Assembly: GCA_023653785.1 (NCBI GenBank)
Contig: JAMKCH010012654.1
Location: 1-64,000 of the forward strand
Length of the DNA stretch: 64,000 nt
DNA from: Ophioderma brevispina
Taxonomy: Eukaryota > Echinodermata > Ophiuroidea > Amphilepidida > Ophiodermatidae
Reading direction: 5' to 3'
The position numbers and the translations under genes were made by a program. Positions 24,343 to 37,329 of the stretch are shown here, piece by piece. Position 1 is the first letter of the stretch. Each line of letters opens with the position of its first letter. The notes below the pieces were generated by a model. That model searched no databases. It saw nothing but the letters and a program-made list of their open reading frames with translations, and had not been told where the DNA came from.

Positions 24343-25930
24343 TCTTTTCATGTCCTCCTTTCCCTCGCGGAGTTTTTATTTGGATGTCAGATTAAATCTT
24401 TGCTAAGCTTCTTCCAACCCACTACTAACATGTGATAAGTCGGCGAGTAAAAAACTTGACCCTGATTGTAGTCCGCCATTTTTAATTTCAAAGATAAACA
24501 TATATCTAAACGTTTATGTGGATCATCGGAAAGTCTATTTCATTATCTTTAATTTGCTGCAAAGGATAATTTTCAAGCGGATAAATTATAGGCCAAGCTA
24601 CGTCTTTGAATCAAGTAGTAAGATTTTGCCCTATCCACGGTTCCCATTTGAATGCAGGCGGCCAACTAGGCAAATGACTCCCCAAAATGAAGATAAGGGG
24701 ATGTCTATGTTTGGATCAATAAAGAGGATCTAGCGGTGTAAAAGCCCCAAAAGTGCAATGGTCAGTTTTATTTAAAAACACTTCAAGATGTGGCATATTT
24801 TTGGTCTACACCTTATAGCCAATACCTTAACACTCAAAAGGTTGTTAACGATGTCTTTCTTTCGTAGTAAGGATGATCATATATAAAACTCCTCCAGAAA
24901 CTGACTGCATGTATCAACTTAATTGATTTCAAATGATTTTTATGAGAGTGATGAGGAAGGTAGTAAACTTAAAGATGCACTCTGGTGGAATGGTGATGAA
25001 TTTTGCGGGGTTAAATAGGCTCGTCACATTTATTCTGCAGTCAAAATAAATAGACCGATTTTCCTTCTGGACACTGATTTGCTTCGCTGAACGCCAATGT
25101 GAATCCGTGCGGGACAGAGCGCAAAAACAGACTACTTGGATTCCAACGACTTGTAGATCGGTATTACCTAACGATGTGAAACTAGGCTTTCAGATTATAT
25201 AAAAGATCTGAGATGGCGGAACACACTCGGGGTCATTTTTTTTACTCAACCTGTATACGGGGTGCAGGCTTCTTGTTACAATTTGTTAGCTATATAGCTA
25301 CAATATAGCCAATTTGGATATGGAAAATATATCCAAGGGGATCCCTAGCCATTTGTCAACTTTGGGACTAAGTTGGAATAATGATCAATTTTGATTCAAG
25401 ATGGATGAAAATTATGTCAAAGAAATATGTTTAGGTTAGTATCTCTGCAATAGGGTGTAAAGTGTAAGTGCACAAACAACTAATTACTTACTACAGCAAA
25501 TTCATCTTTTTCTCACGGAATTTATGCTGAGCTCTATAGTTCATATAAAGATTAGTACAGAGGACTCACTCTTAAATATATTTGAAAGAGTAAAATGCAA
25601 AGTTCAATACTACTCCATTCTTAAAATGGCGTTCGTGACATTTTCCGCCACTACTAAATGACACCGGGGGTTTACTGTTGTTACAATACGGTTGGCATGA
25701 CTGTATATCTATACTCTGAAAGTAATGCACACTGTGTGTCCAATCTATTGCAAGTTTGTAGTCTTTTTCCCAATTTTGTTTTTCTTACAATAGCTCTGCT
25801 ATAGCAATGTAGTAGGACCCCAACCTATGTGTGGAACATTTGTACTTGATATGCAAACTGTCTGCGAGAGCAGAAAAAACGCAAATGAGGAGGAAAAAGA
25901 AACTTGTGATTTAAGGGTGTATATCCATAC
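24343..25930. other. Unassigned AT-rich DNA
   Basis: No repeats or coding domains were recognised. The open frame at 24518-24733 (71 codons, +) shows no domain features. Confidence 0.4.
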
Positions 25931-25933
25931 AGA

Positions 25934-26201
25934 CAGTGGCGTACCGCAGCATACAGTGGCCGTACCGACCCGGAGGGGTGGTGGGGGGGCAAGTGCATGT
26001 GTTTCGAAATTTGGATCCAATTTCAGCCTAAAATGGGCAAGTACCAGTTTTTGATATTAAATGGGCAATTTTGTGCGCTTTGCACATATTCGCTCAAGTT
26101 CAGACTTAATTGGAGCGAAGCACTGAGACGATTTACGGATTTTGCCCCTCCGGGACAATTGGCATTTCCCCTGTTGATCAAACTCTCTCGGTGCGCCACT
26201 G
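25934..26201. mobile_element. MITE with CAGTGGCGTACC / GGTGCGCCACTG ends
   Basis: The left end has CAGTGGCGTACC at 25934 and, 20 bases later, a near-copy CAGTGGCCGTACC at 25954. The right end is GGTGCGCCACTG, ending at 26201. The terminal words are shared with the elements at 36866-37075 and 39590-39860, but the interior differs. No convincing target duplication was seen. Short open frames inside (25827-26054, 25997-26212) are incidental. Confidence 0.6.
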
Positions 26202-27316
26202 ATTGCTATTAAATAGACTGACACGAGATAGATTATTGTCTACTAAATATGTCCTTTTTGTGTGTCACTTAATCTAGGCATTGCGTTAATGGTTCGTTCC
26301 AAAGGGTTCTATATAGATAGAGGGCAAAACGTTGACGGAATCTTTAGAAATCATCGTCTCACAGTGTGCGACCACAAAGAAAACATTAGAGTACCAAACA
26401 AAGAAAAGCAATGGCTGCCTCCGCTTATTTACATATGTGGGTGCCGCTTTGCATATACACAATCGGTTAGTGATACAAATTGAGGATGGTTAGGAGGGGT
26501 GGCCAGGTTGTAATATAGTGCACCTGATTCATTGTGCTCAGATACTCTTTTTATCATAATGCATATGCGCGCTTAGGTGAAAAGATTGATTCATTGAGCG
26601 CGGTTATTTAAATTCATGACAGACTGTCGTGTTCCTTTTCATTCGTGCTGTGGCCATGGAGTCGGACAAATTTAACCACACCCAATAGCACCCCAACATC
26701 CAACAATGATATTTTGGCGGTTGTTTGTATTGAAGGACATTATGGTGTGTATACAAGCACCCAAATAATAATTATTCCGGTGAATATCAAAATGTTGTCA
26801 GCGCCCAGGCACGGACGACTGGTTGATGGGCTTAACCCTGGTTAGTTCCATAGATTTTGATAAAACACAGGTGAAAGTGCTAGCAGTTTGCAATAAGATA
26901 CATAATATAGTATTTAAAGCTTGTAACAAAGAGATAGGCCCTTGCGGTCACGTGTGTGACCTGAAAAAAAAACAGGTAAATTTTGATTTTCAACCCAGTG
27001 ATGTTTGCCAATAAACCAGTCTGTACATATCTCTGGTATAATGAGTACTTTAGTCCAAACTTGCCAACAACAATGTTCCATTTCGCCAAAGATTGGTTAT
27101 TTTGTCATCGAGGGGCAAATAAAGTTCGGTTACATTTGTGACCACGGACAAAAAGGGTTTTTTAGAATTTAAACTTCAACTGTAAAATTCTGTGAACTTA
27201 TTTAAGTACTAACATTCTTATAGTTATTTCAGAAAGACGTAATACTTGTCATTACAACAATGTTGGTTAATTGACAACTTTAGATCACTAAGTACGGTCC
27301 GTGTGTTTGTGACATT
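26202..27316. other. Unassigned DNA with recurrent GGTCACGTGTGTGAC motif
   Basis: No gene is recognised. The motif GGTCACGTGTGTGAC at 26946-26960 recurs in variant form at 27128-27143 (GGTTACATTTGTGACC) and 27296-27313. Plus-strand open frames at 26262-26483 and 26823-27014 contain Cys residues but match nothing I know. Confidence 0.4.
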
Positions 27317-30300
27317 GGTGGTTACGTGTGTGACATCTCATTGACTTATAACCAATAAAATTGATGAACATGTTAATGTGCACCAAAAAACGAAGTTGTA
27401 ATAAAATCTGTGTATTTCCATATTCTGACTCTTGCAAAACTTCATACATAAGTAATAACTTTTAAAGGCACTGCTATCCTTAGTATGCAAGATTTGGGGG
27501 GAAATAGTGCAAGTCTGCTTAATGGTAAACTTCACCCCCAAACTTTCCCAAAAGACACATGGAAAGCAAGTTTAAGCCAGTCTTTATTAAAATTATTCTG
27601 TGTTTTCTTGTGTAAAATGATCTATTCATATTTTAACTGAAAAATAATAAGTTAACAATGCTACCTCTTCAATATGCCCAGAAAGTGTGGACTTATATTA
27701 AATGATCGAGGGCCGGTCACGGGGGACAGGAATTGAGCCCATCAACACCTTTTGAAAGAGAAAGACCTAAACCAATTATTTTGTCTACGGAGGTACATAT
27801 AAACGGCTTTTTGCCATGAACTAATGAACATTACGAGGACAGTGGTTTTGAATTATAACAACTTCTTTGTCTTTTTGGTCACGTGTGTGACATACCAAAT
27901 CAATTACAAATCTTTGTTAATAATTGTCTAGTTCCTATAAATTCGTATTTTTCAAAACATAATTTAAATATTGAAGTCCACGCATAATTTACAGTATTCA
28001 AACAAAATTAGTATCTATTCAAATTAAAATCTAAAGAAGCAAAATGAGGTAATAATCTCACTTTGTTTTATCCCACAAATATTAACACGTTTTCATTTAG
28101 CAAACTGAGGGTGTGGGTTGAAATATTGTTTTAAAATTATAATGAGGAAACTTGAAGGATGGTTAACGTATTTAATTTAAAGAAAATTTGCAATACCATT
28201 AACTGCTTTTATCAAAAGTTTACTTTTTGAAGAATGACCCTTTAAAACTAAAATATAGGCCAGTCAAAATGCGTTCCAAATCACTGATCCCTTGCCTCCT
28301 TGCCAAAGAAGAATGAATAACACTTTCACAAGATCTATATTATCTTAGAAACCCGGTGTCACGCAGGCCCAGTGTCGGCCATTTGTTTATTTAATATGAT
28401 ATCCCCTATTACTCAGTTGTAGTTAAAGAGCAGTCGTCTTTCTGTCAACAAGGATTAATGCAACTAAAAATATAAACCATACACGGTATTGTAACATTGT
28501 CAAGTGGAAAACAAAAATAAAACACGATATAGTCAATAAAATCAAGCTGTTTAGGGAAATCTGATTTTGGAGACACGCACAAATAAAATTTTACTCGAAG
28601 TTGATAGCTACGCACAAACCACAACCTACTCTATGAACTTGTAATAAGGTCGTTTTGTTTGCGCGCAGCGTAAATAGACTCTAGTCACCGGGGCACTTCG
28701 CGCTACACAGTACATTCCTATTTAATGCAAATAACCAGAAGAATCGCGGGTATTTATGGCGCGCTCGAATCCAGACACGGCTGATTGCACTAGTGAAATG
28801 AACCGCGTTGGAGTAATCTTTCGTGTGTTTACTTTGACATGATGTATGCATGTCATTGCCATACCCTGCTTGGACCGCGCCGCAAACTGATCGTCAGATT
28901 CCAATGTATTTGTTGGCTTTATGGAGATTAGGAAAAACTATATCTTTTCTGAAAGCTATGGTTCACCAATAAGAAAAACAATGTTGGCATGTTTTTTAAT
29001 ACTCCACTATGGCGGCCATTTGGAATTCAAAAATGCGCCCCAATTTTGATCATATCTCGGTTGAGATAGTGCAAACATGATTAGGTTTGTCTATAGCCAT
29101 GTTGACGGGTCAAGGGAATCCATGAGATCATTGCTAACAACATCCGATCATTTGGATTTTGGTGGCATATTCTAATTTAAAAATGGGCAGCCAAATAATA
29201 AAGTCGCTTTTGCCAATTATTCCCAGTTTCTGAGAGTGGTAGAGAGGCATGATTACAGTGTTTATATCCCGTTTTATATCCATGTTTTCATAGACTAGGA
29301 TTCAAGTCAAGATTTGATAGCAACATTGGATCACTTGTTATGGCAGCCATCTTACATTTCAAAAAGGCCGCTTTGTCTTAGTGGTAGTTATTCAGAGCGT
29401 TTGCTGTAACAGTGTTGTAAATGTACACCTTGATTATATATATGTCTGTTTACCTGTTGCCGGTAGGAATATTATCCTGGTAATTAATTTTCCAACAAGC
29501 TCAAAATTTAACATGGTGGTCAATAGCCACCGTTACAAATCTTTCAAACTTTAAAATGCATTCTATGGCGCTTGACAGAGAACACAGCCGCTTTTACAAA
29601 CCAAATACTTACAATACGATAAAGTACAACATGAACATACGGCAGAATATAAGAAATTAACAAAAATCTAAAGTTAGCAACGTTTAACAGCCATCGGGAA
29701 TAATCAGTTGGTTTCACGGAGTCAGACCCCGGTGGAAGTGTGCCTCTCTAAATTAAAAGAAGATTGTGCAACAGCGCAGACCAATTTTTTTCTTTTTTTT
29801 AGTCAACATGTTGCCCAAATCAGGAAATAACAGCCGTTGTTTTTGTAACTCAGAAGAAGAACGTTAGCCTTAGTCTTGTTCTACTTAGAATTACCATTCA
29901 AACATGTACAAGGAGCCTTCGTCTTGTTCCATAGAATTACTATCTACCACATGTACAATGTGTGGTAGTAATTCTAACGATGAACCTGGAGTGGCGAACA
30001 AGGTGATGGGTAAAGAGTTCCATATAGGCTCGGGGCTGCATTGCTAAACGCCCTGTCACCCCACTGACCTTTTTTGTACAGGGAAGAGTGAGGAGCGTCT
30101 TGTTATCTTCAGATCACAGGACTGGCCGCCTGCCAGGAATATACAAAACAAGAGGTTTGGAAAGTATATATGATGGCAATTGACTAGAAAAATACCATCG
30201 AAGGTAAGAAGCATTAAGAAGAATAAGCTTAAAGACAACATGCTCCATGACAGTAGACAATGGGGTAGTGGGCATGGTGGTGTCACTTCTGTCCTTTCTT

Positions 30301-30393
30301 TGGTTTAGAGTATGGGATGCTATATGCCTTTGGCCTTAAAAAAATCATATGTGGTACTGGTTTTGTTAACATGCGTTAATTCAGGGTGGTAAC
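27317..30393. repeat. Tandem duplication, copy 1 (~3.08 kb)
   Basis: Copy 1 starts at 'GGTGGTTACGTGTGTGACAT' and runs to 'GTTAATTCAGGGTGGTAACC'. Every block is repeated in the same order about 3.05 kb downstream: 'AATGTGCACCAAAAA', 'AAGTTTAAGCCAG', 'TTGGTCACGTG', 'CGCGTTGGAGTAATCTTT', 'GGCGGCCATTTGGAATTCAAAA', 'TTTCTGAGAGTGGTAGAG' and 'TTTTGTTAACATGCGTTAATTCA'. Differences are mostly single-base indels. Contents: subrepeats with ATGGCGGCCATTT or ATGGCAGCCATC words (about 29000-29360) and a minus-strand LINE RT tail at the end. Confidence 0.88.
29990..30300 (-). mobile_element. LINE RT C-terminal remnant, copy 1
   Basis: On the minus strand, read across frames, it gives 'TFDGIF', a 'QLPSYI'-like patch, 'CDLKITRRSSLFP' and a 'FSNAAPSLWNSLP'-like patch. 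These stand in the order of the RT tail of CR1/L2-type LINEs. The region also carries an inverted 'ATTACTA.CTACCACATGTACAATGTG' patch at about 29937-29962. The fragment is short and has several frame changes. Its better-preserved twin is at 33035-33345. Confidence 0.6.
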
Positions 30394-33300
30394 CATATGT
30401 TGACATCTCCATTGAACTTATACACAAACTTGGTGACCATTTTATGTGCACCAAAAACGAAGATGTGGGTAATAAAATCCTTGTGTATTTCCATATCTGA
30501 ACAATTGCAAACCACTTTCATTTACGAGTAATAACTTTAAAGCGCAATGCTACTTCCTAGTATTTGCAGATTTCTTGTGTTGAAATAGTGCACGTCTGCT
30601 TATTGGTAACTCACCCCAAACTTTCACAAGACACAGGAAATCAAGTTTAAGCCAAGGTCTTTATTAAAATATTTGGTTGTTTTCTTGTTAAATGATCATA
30701 TTCAATTTTAACTGAAAATAAAAGTTAACAATGCTCCTTCTTCAATATGACAAGAAAATTGTGGACTTCATATATTAAATTGATGAGGCCGGTCCGTGTG
30801 TGACAGAATTAGCCCATCAATAACTTTGAACAAGAGAAAGAGTCTTAAACCACTATTTGTATAACGGAATAATTGTTACACACTCAAACTGGCTTTTGAC
30901 ATGAAATATGAAACATTACTGAGACAGTGTTTTCTAGTAATAAAATACTCGTTGTCTTTTTGGTCACGTGGTGGCCATACCAACGTACAATTACAAATTC
31001 TTTGTTATTACGTGTCTATTTCCTATAAATTTGGATTTTTTCTGTTTTTTAATATTTTAAATATGAAAAGTCACGCAATACTTTAAGCGTATTTCAAACA
31101 AAAATTAGTATCTATTCAATATAAACTAATAAGCAAAATGAATGATGGTAATAATCTCACTTTTTTTTATCCCAAATATTTAACACGTTCATTTATGCAA
31201 AATGATTCAACAATTAAAAAAAAGAAAATATTGTTTTAAAATATCATGCCAGAAGAGTGAACGTTTGAAGGCTGGTTACGTCTTAATTTAAAGAAATTTG
31301 CAATACCATTAAATTATTTATTCGCAAAAAGTTTACTTTTTGAAGAATTTGCACCTTTAAACAAAATCTAGGCCATCTAAAATGCGTCCCATCACGATCC
31401 CTTCCTCCTTGCAAAGAAGGAACTGACGGGAACACTTTCACTGTCTCATATTATCTAGACAGAACCGGTGTTCACGCAGACCAGTGTCGCCATTTTTTTA
31501 TTTAAGCGCTATCCCTATTACTCGTTGTATTTAAAGAAGCAATGTCGTATTTATGTCCAAAAAAAGGCTAATTGCAACTAAAGGATAAACATACAGGATA
31601 GTGTACATTGTAAAAGTGGTAAATAAATAAAAACGATATTGCAATAAATCAATCTGTTTAGGGGAAATCTGTTTTGGAGAACGCACAAAAAAATTTCTCG
31701 AGTTTGGCAGGCTACGCACAACAAACCTACTCTATAAACTTGTAAAAGGTGTCCGCGCATGCCGTAAATCGACTCTAGTCACCGATGGCACTTCGGCCTA
31801 CACAGTACATTCCTATTAATGCAAATAACCAGAAGGCTTGGGGCCTATTTATGCGCTCGATCCAGCCACGGCTGGATTGAACCTAAGTTTAATTAACCGC
31901 GTTGGAGTAATCTTTGTGTGTACTTTTGACATGCATGTATGCATGTCATGCATACCATGCTTAACCGCGCCGCAACTGATAGTCAGATTCCAATGAGTCT
32001 GGTGGCTTTTATGGAGTTAGGAAAACTATACATTTTATGAAAGCTTTATGGTTCACCAAATAAGAAAATCAATGTTGGCATTTTTTTTAATCCACCTAGG
32101 CGGCCATTTGGAATTCAAAATGGCCGCCAAATTTTGATAATATCTCGGTTGCGACTAGTAGAAAAGCATGATTCAGGTGTCTATACCCATTTTTAAGGGG
32201 CAAGGAACCACCTGAATCATTGATAACAACATCAGATCAGTTTGGTTTGGTGCCATATTCAATTTATAAAATGCCGCCAAATAAAGTCGCTTTTGCCAAT
32301 ATCCCAGTTTCTGAGAGTGGTAGAGGCATGATTCCATGTTATATCCCTGTTTATATCCATTTTTCAAGCCTAGGATGCCATACGTATTTTGATTAGCAAC
32401 CATTGGATCATTTGGTTATGGCAGCCATCTTAAATTAAAATGGCGCTGTTAGTAGTGTATTCTTACAGAGAGTTTGCCTGTAAAAATGTTGATAAATGTT
32501 ACCACATTGAGATATAATGTTCTGGTACTGTCATGCTGTAGGGAAACTTTATCTGCGTAATTTAATTTTCCAACAAGCTCAAAATTTAATGGTGGTCAAT
32601 ATGGCCACCTTTACAAAATCTTCAAACTTTGAAAATGCATTATTATGGCGCTTTACAGAGAACACGCGCTTTACAACAAATACTTAAAATACGAAATTAA
32701 TATACAACATGCAACGCAAAAAAATGAAAATTAACAAAAATCTAAGTTAGCAAACGTTAAGCATCAGGGATAGTTTGTTTCAGGGAGTCAGACACAGGTG
32801 GAAGGTGCCCGTCTATAATATGAACAAGAGCTTGTCCACAGCGCAGGACCACTTACGTTCAAATGATTGGTCACCACATCAGGAATAACAAGCCGTGTCT
32901 GTTGTACATCCGAAGAAGACCGTTAGCCTTAGTTCTTGTTATATAGAATTACATTTCAACCACATTGTCAAGTAGCTTGTCTTGTTCCATTAGAATTACT
33001 ATCTAACACATTGTCAATGTGTTGATAGTATTCTACGATGAACCTGCGTGGCGAACAGGATGGAAAGAGTTCCGTAGGCTTGGGGCTGCATTGCTAAACG
33101 CCCTGTCACCCACTGACCTTTTGTTGTAAGAGGAAGAGTGAGGAGAGTCTTGTTATCTTCAGACCACAAGACTGGCCTGCCAGGAATATACAAAAAGAGG
33201 TATTCGGACAAGTATATATGATGGCAATTGACTAGAAATACCCTCGAAGGTAAGAAGATTAAGACGCATAAGCTAAAGACAACCTGCTCCACTGACAGTA

Positions 33301-33445
33301 GAGTAGACAAGGAGGAGTTGCATGGTTGGTGTCCTTCGTCTTCTTTGGTAGAGTGGATATGGGATTGGCATATATGCCTTTGACCCTTAAAATCCATGTG
33401 TGGTACTTTTGTTTTGTTAACATGCGTTAATTCAAGGTGGTAACA
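30394..33445. repeat. Tandem duplication, copy 2 (~3.05 kb)
   Basis: This is a direct copy of 27317-30393, joined head-to-tail without spacer, with 'GGTGGTAAC' at both junctions. Open frames on the minus strand (for example 31531-31719, 32173-32403) have no counterpart kept open in copy 1 and are not genes. A false duplication from two unmerged haplotypes is possible. Confidence 0.88.
33035..33345 (-). mobile_element. LINE RT C-terminal remnant, copy 2
   Basis: The minus strand gives 'LSVEQVVFSLCVLIFLP' (compare HWLPVEQRV..KL), then 'NCHHIYLSEYLFLYIPGRPV' (compare PSYISELL..Y.P.R) and 'SEDNKTLLTLPLTTKGQW'. A frame-shifted RAFSNAAP-like patch follows. This is part of the open frame at 33014-33454. 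It matches the usual C-terminal RT and adjoining region of CR1/L2-like LINEs, truncated at both ends. It lies in the duplicated unit, so it was inserted before the duplication. Confidence 0.65.
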
Positions 33446-35107
33446 CATATGCATGACCCCCTTCTGGGACCTTTAAAACGAGAAATTGTCACTTATCTCT
33501 AATATGAATAATAAATATATATTTGGTTATAGAATCAAAAATCATTAAAGAAAAGAATGAATATGAGATCATATGCCTTAGCTATTAGAAAGCCACATAT
33601 GGCAGCTTTGTTTGCTACAAAATTGACGTAGCCGTCAATATGGCCAGCTTCAAATAAATTTAAAAAATTATGAATTGTCAGTTATTATGTTTAGTTTTTT
33701 AATCATCTAAAGTTGACAGCAAAACTGTTAAATTAACGTACAGAAATATGGCTTTCCTTTTCATATCTATCATTTTTGTTCAACATGCTACCTTTTATAA
33801 TGGCACATCGACCTTTACAACTAATGCCAGTTACTATAATCCAAGAACTACTAAACAAGTGAAATTAAAGTATGGTGAGATATGTCTTTGACCATCAGAG
33901 ACTCATATTGTTTATTTGAGTTCTAGTTAACCATATTTAAAATACAAGTTTGCGGCCAAATGGCCAAAATGTAAGATGCTTTTGAACTTATTAATGTTGT
34001 CGTATAATATAATGTTATATGGAACCACAACTTACTATCAAAATTGTTTATTAAAAAGTATGAGATGAATGCTGTGAACATGTAACGTTACTTTTGACAT
34101 TTTTTTTAATTATCCAATCGTATTTTTACTTTTTTCCTTTTTTTTTTCTGAAATAAAATAAATCAAGTGAGTAAAACCTAAAAAAAATATGCTAAAAAAC
34201 CAATTAAAAAATCTTCGGAGAAAAACTTTTCTTTTTTTTTGCCTACTGCAATATTGTTGTAACAACAATGTTAAAATTTTTAAGGTTAAGTCCTGATACA
34301 TTATCATGTAGGAGAACAATGGATTGATTGGAGCTTGATTTAAACATTGATTATTATTGTACCCTTGACAAGGTCAAAAGTATTTTTCTTTTTGTGTGTT
34401 TTAATGGACCTTTTGACCTATGGTAGATGTGACCAAAACATCAGATGCAACAGACAATTTTGTTTTATCATTTCAATTTTATTCATAAATTTTTCTTGGA
34501 AAAAACCACGCAAACTGAAACGTTAACATAGAAAGGTCACAAAGAAGACCTGAACATGTACAAGACCTGAACCAGCTATCTGCAAGCAATCAGGAAAAAG
34601 TAACACGACCGATGATACATTTGTGTCGAGCGGTGTTGTTAGATTCTGATAACATACCTTATAACCATTACAGAAATCTACCAGAGTTCAAAGGGAAAAG
34701 ATGAAACATCTCAAAAACACTGCATCTCCTTCCCGGTAAGAGACCCCCAGAGTAATCACATTTTCCCCCTCAACTCACGTAAACCCCAGCTAGGGCATCC
34801 ATTGCAACTTGTAATTTTAACCAAGACTTTGCAAGGAGCGTACACGGCAAGCGTTGAATGATTAGGTAATCTGGGAAAGCGAATAACAGAAGTGAACCAT
34901 GGAGACAATAAGAAATCATCCACATCCTCGTGAGATAAATGTTGATATGTAAAAACCAACAGTACACCGTGACTGGAAGAATAACTGGTTCTTTGCACAA
35001 ATATCCCTTCACAATCTTAAAATGCACACTCTATGTCTAGGGACATTTCCGCCTAATCAGCAAGCACTCACCCTAGTCTTGTTCAAGACGCTCTTATTGT
35101 CCTTTTA
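33446..35107. other. Unassigned AT-rich DNA
   Basis: No gene, RNA or clear repeat was recognised. Open frames at 34110-34319 and 34756-35027 (-) are short and featureless. Confidence 0.4.
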
Positions 35108-35109
35108 TA

Positions 35110-36115
35110 CAGCCTGTCTAAAAAAACTTACACCGACGTCGAAGGGCGTCTTAGCTTTCAAATACCGTTTGTTTGGTCTATTTTTTTTTCCCAACTCGTT
35201 ATGTTTTAATATCGAGATATGTTAGTTAAGTGACGCACAGAGGGGGTAAGATCACAAATTGTGCCAGTTTTGGTGAAAAATGAATAGAAGGTATACATGT
35301 ACAGTACAGTTCATAAAAGCCAATTCATTTGTAGGATTAGAACATGAGTATGTAATTACAATCATTCAGTATGGAATTGAAGTGTGATAATAAAATAGTG
35401 ATAAGCTGCTCATCATATCAGTAAGTCACACTTATCAATAGCAATACTTATAATATGGTTTCAGATTTACAAACACAGGGTTTCGTGAACATAACACGGC
35501 TCAATCACTTGTCAAAAAGTATAACTAAGGTTGAAGACAAAGCATATTTAAGCTGATTATGTGAGAGATAATAGTTAAGAATTAATCGGGGCTCAAAAAA
35601 TTGAAAAAAAATAGCTAGGTTTCCAAAATGCAACCCAAAACTATATATTATGCACATTTCGGCTGGAAAAATGCCAAGACAGGCGGCCATGAAGCGTATA
35701 AGTTTCAGTACTCTACCAAAACGAAAAAATTAGGGAAAGACCACGCCAGTGACATGTAAAATATTGAAAAAAATCGTCTTTGGCTTGGAAAGCCACCACA
35801 AAATCCTAGGAAATTTGTCAAAATCAAAAATGGGCGTAATTATGCAATAAATTGACAGAGCCGGATAAGAGGTTGAATTTTTTTGATAAACTTAGCTCCC
35901 TGCTAAAAGTAAGGCACATTGTGATTTACCACTTTCGTTTTAACTGATAACATATCTCGAGATGAAGACAAGCACAGGGAACAGAACACACCGGCATTGA
36001 AAGCTAAGACTGGTGGCCTTGACGATGGTGTATAGTTGTCATCTCACAAGCGTATTTTCTAATTGTTCCAAAAGAGGGCGCGTATCCACTTGCAATTTTT
36101 TTTTGAGACAAGCTG
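35110..36115. mobile_element. TA-flanked mariner-like nonautonomous element
   Basis: The left end reads TA then CAGCCTGTCTAAAAAAA (35108 on). The right end reads TTTTTTTTTGAGACAAGCTG then TA (to 36117). The termini are inverted repeats, CAGC(C/T)TGTCT followed by an A-run, directly flanked by TA, the target duplication of Tc1/mariner-type transposases. The 1006-bp interior has no recognisable transposase. Open frames at 35505-35690 and 36004-36357 (-) show no DDE or HTH features. I call it a nonautonomous or decayed copy. Confidence 0.6.
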
Positions 36116-36117
36116 TA

Positions 36118-36865
36118 CACTGAAATTTGCAACATATTGCATAACTCAAAGTACAAACCGGCAACCGGGTAGCCAAAGGTTGGAGGTGCGAAGCACCAGA
36201 CAGACCCATGCGGAAGTACATGTCCCAGTCCGAAGCTATCCCGATGTCGCTCAGACATGCCAGTGTAGATTAACACTCTAAAGTAACACAATTTGTTGCC
36301 GTATACACAATTTCGTGACGATAACACTCTATCTACAAAATTGACAATTGCGTACAATTTCCTGTTTCTAACGATACCAGGGCTTCGCCTGGCGATATAA
36401 TTCAGATTCAGACTGCCTGAACAAGGCTACACTCACGCCAATGAAGTCATTGTTTCCACATAAGGTTTGTTTTTTTAAATGATGCATGTTTGAATTGTGT
36501 TTATCTTTGATCAATTATGAATGTTTTGTCAGTTTGGTTTTTCCTTTCCTATACTTTTAATTGATAATTCAAAATTAAGTGCTACCACAGAGTGGTTATT
36601 GGATTCTTAAATAAAAATCTCATTTTATAGTAGAGTTGGGATCGAAGCTTCTAAGACATGATCTGCCGCGATTTGGGATTGTGTCACTCAGAACAGAGGT
36701 GATTTTCTTAACACGAGTATAAAACACTAATACTACTTGGCTTACCAGAATTTCTTTGAGGTGTTTCAACAAGGAGCAAATGCACAAATGTTGGTCCAGA
36801 AGCAAAGAAGGACAATTTCACAGGAAGCTTATTTTGTTTCTCAAAACCTCTGGCATGTTTGGTGA
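36118..36865. other. Unassigned DNA
   Basis: Nothing recognisable was found. Confidence 0.4.
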
Positions 36866-37075
36866 CAGTGGGCGTAAACAGACCTTTGCAATGGGGGCAA
36901 AAGGGGTGCCTAAGGCTTTTTTTGAGGGGGCTAATTTGGGTCCTTCTCATAGACAACTGTACAAAAGTCAGTCTTCATTTGGGGGGGCTGGTGGGCGGGG
37001 GGGCATTGTAGGGTTCCGTTGGGGGTAGGGGGGGGGGGCTTGCGCGCCCCCTGCCCCTCCGCCGGTTACGCCACT
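36866..37075 (-). mobile_element. CAGTGGCGTAA-ended MITE, family copy 1
   Basis: On the minus strand it starts CAGTGGCGTAACCGG and ends GTTTACGCCCACTG. The interior shares 'TTTGTACAGTTGTCTAT', 'CTTAGGCACCCCTT' and long C runs with the element at 39590-39860, which lies in the opposite orientation. Flanks GTTTGGTGA and GTTGGGTGG are a possible imperfect 8-bp target duplication of hAT type. Its G/C homopolymers make the exact length uncertain. Confidence 0.7.
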
Positions 37076-37329
37076 GGTTGGGTGGAAGTTCAATGGGCAG
37101 TCCTAGCATAGGATTTCTTTCTTTAATGCCAATGTAGTTTTTTTCCACATCTAATGCTGAATATAAAATATGATTGTTTCAGAAACCATGTTGCTCCTTG
37201 TACACACATAGATCCCACATTATTTAAGAAACATCCTGAAAGTTTTCTATAAATGGTGTTTTGCTAAGGCAATGAGTCAACATGCTTTCATGTTTATTTC
37301 GTTGTCACTGTGCCAAATGTACATTCCGT

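Noticed and set aside
33014..33454. 146-codon minus-strand open frame as a host gene
   Set aside because: The middle part matches the tail of a LINE reverse transcriptase, and the same segment is present and broken in the other duplicate copy.
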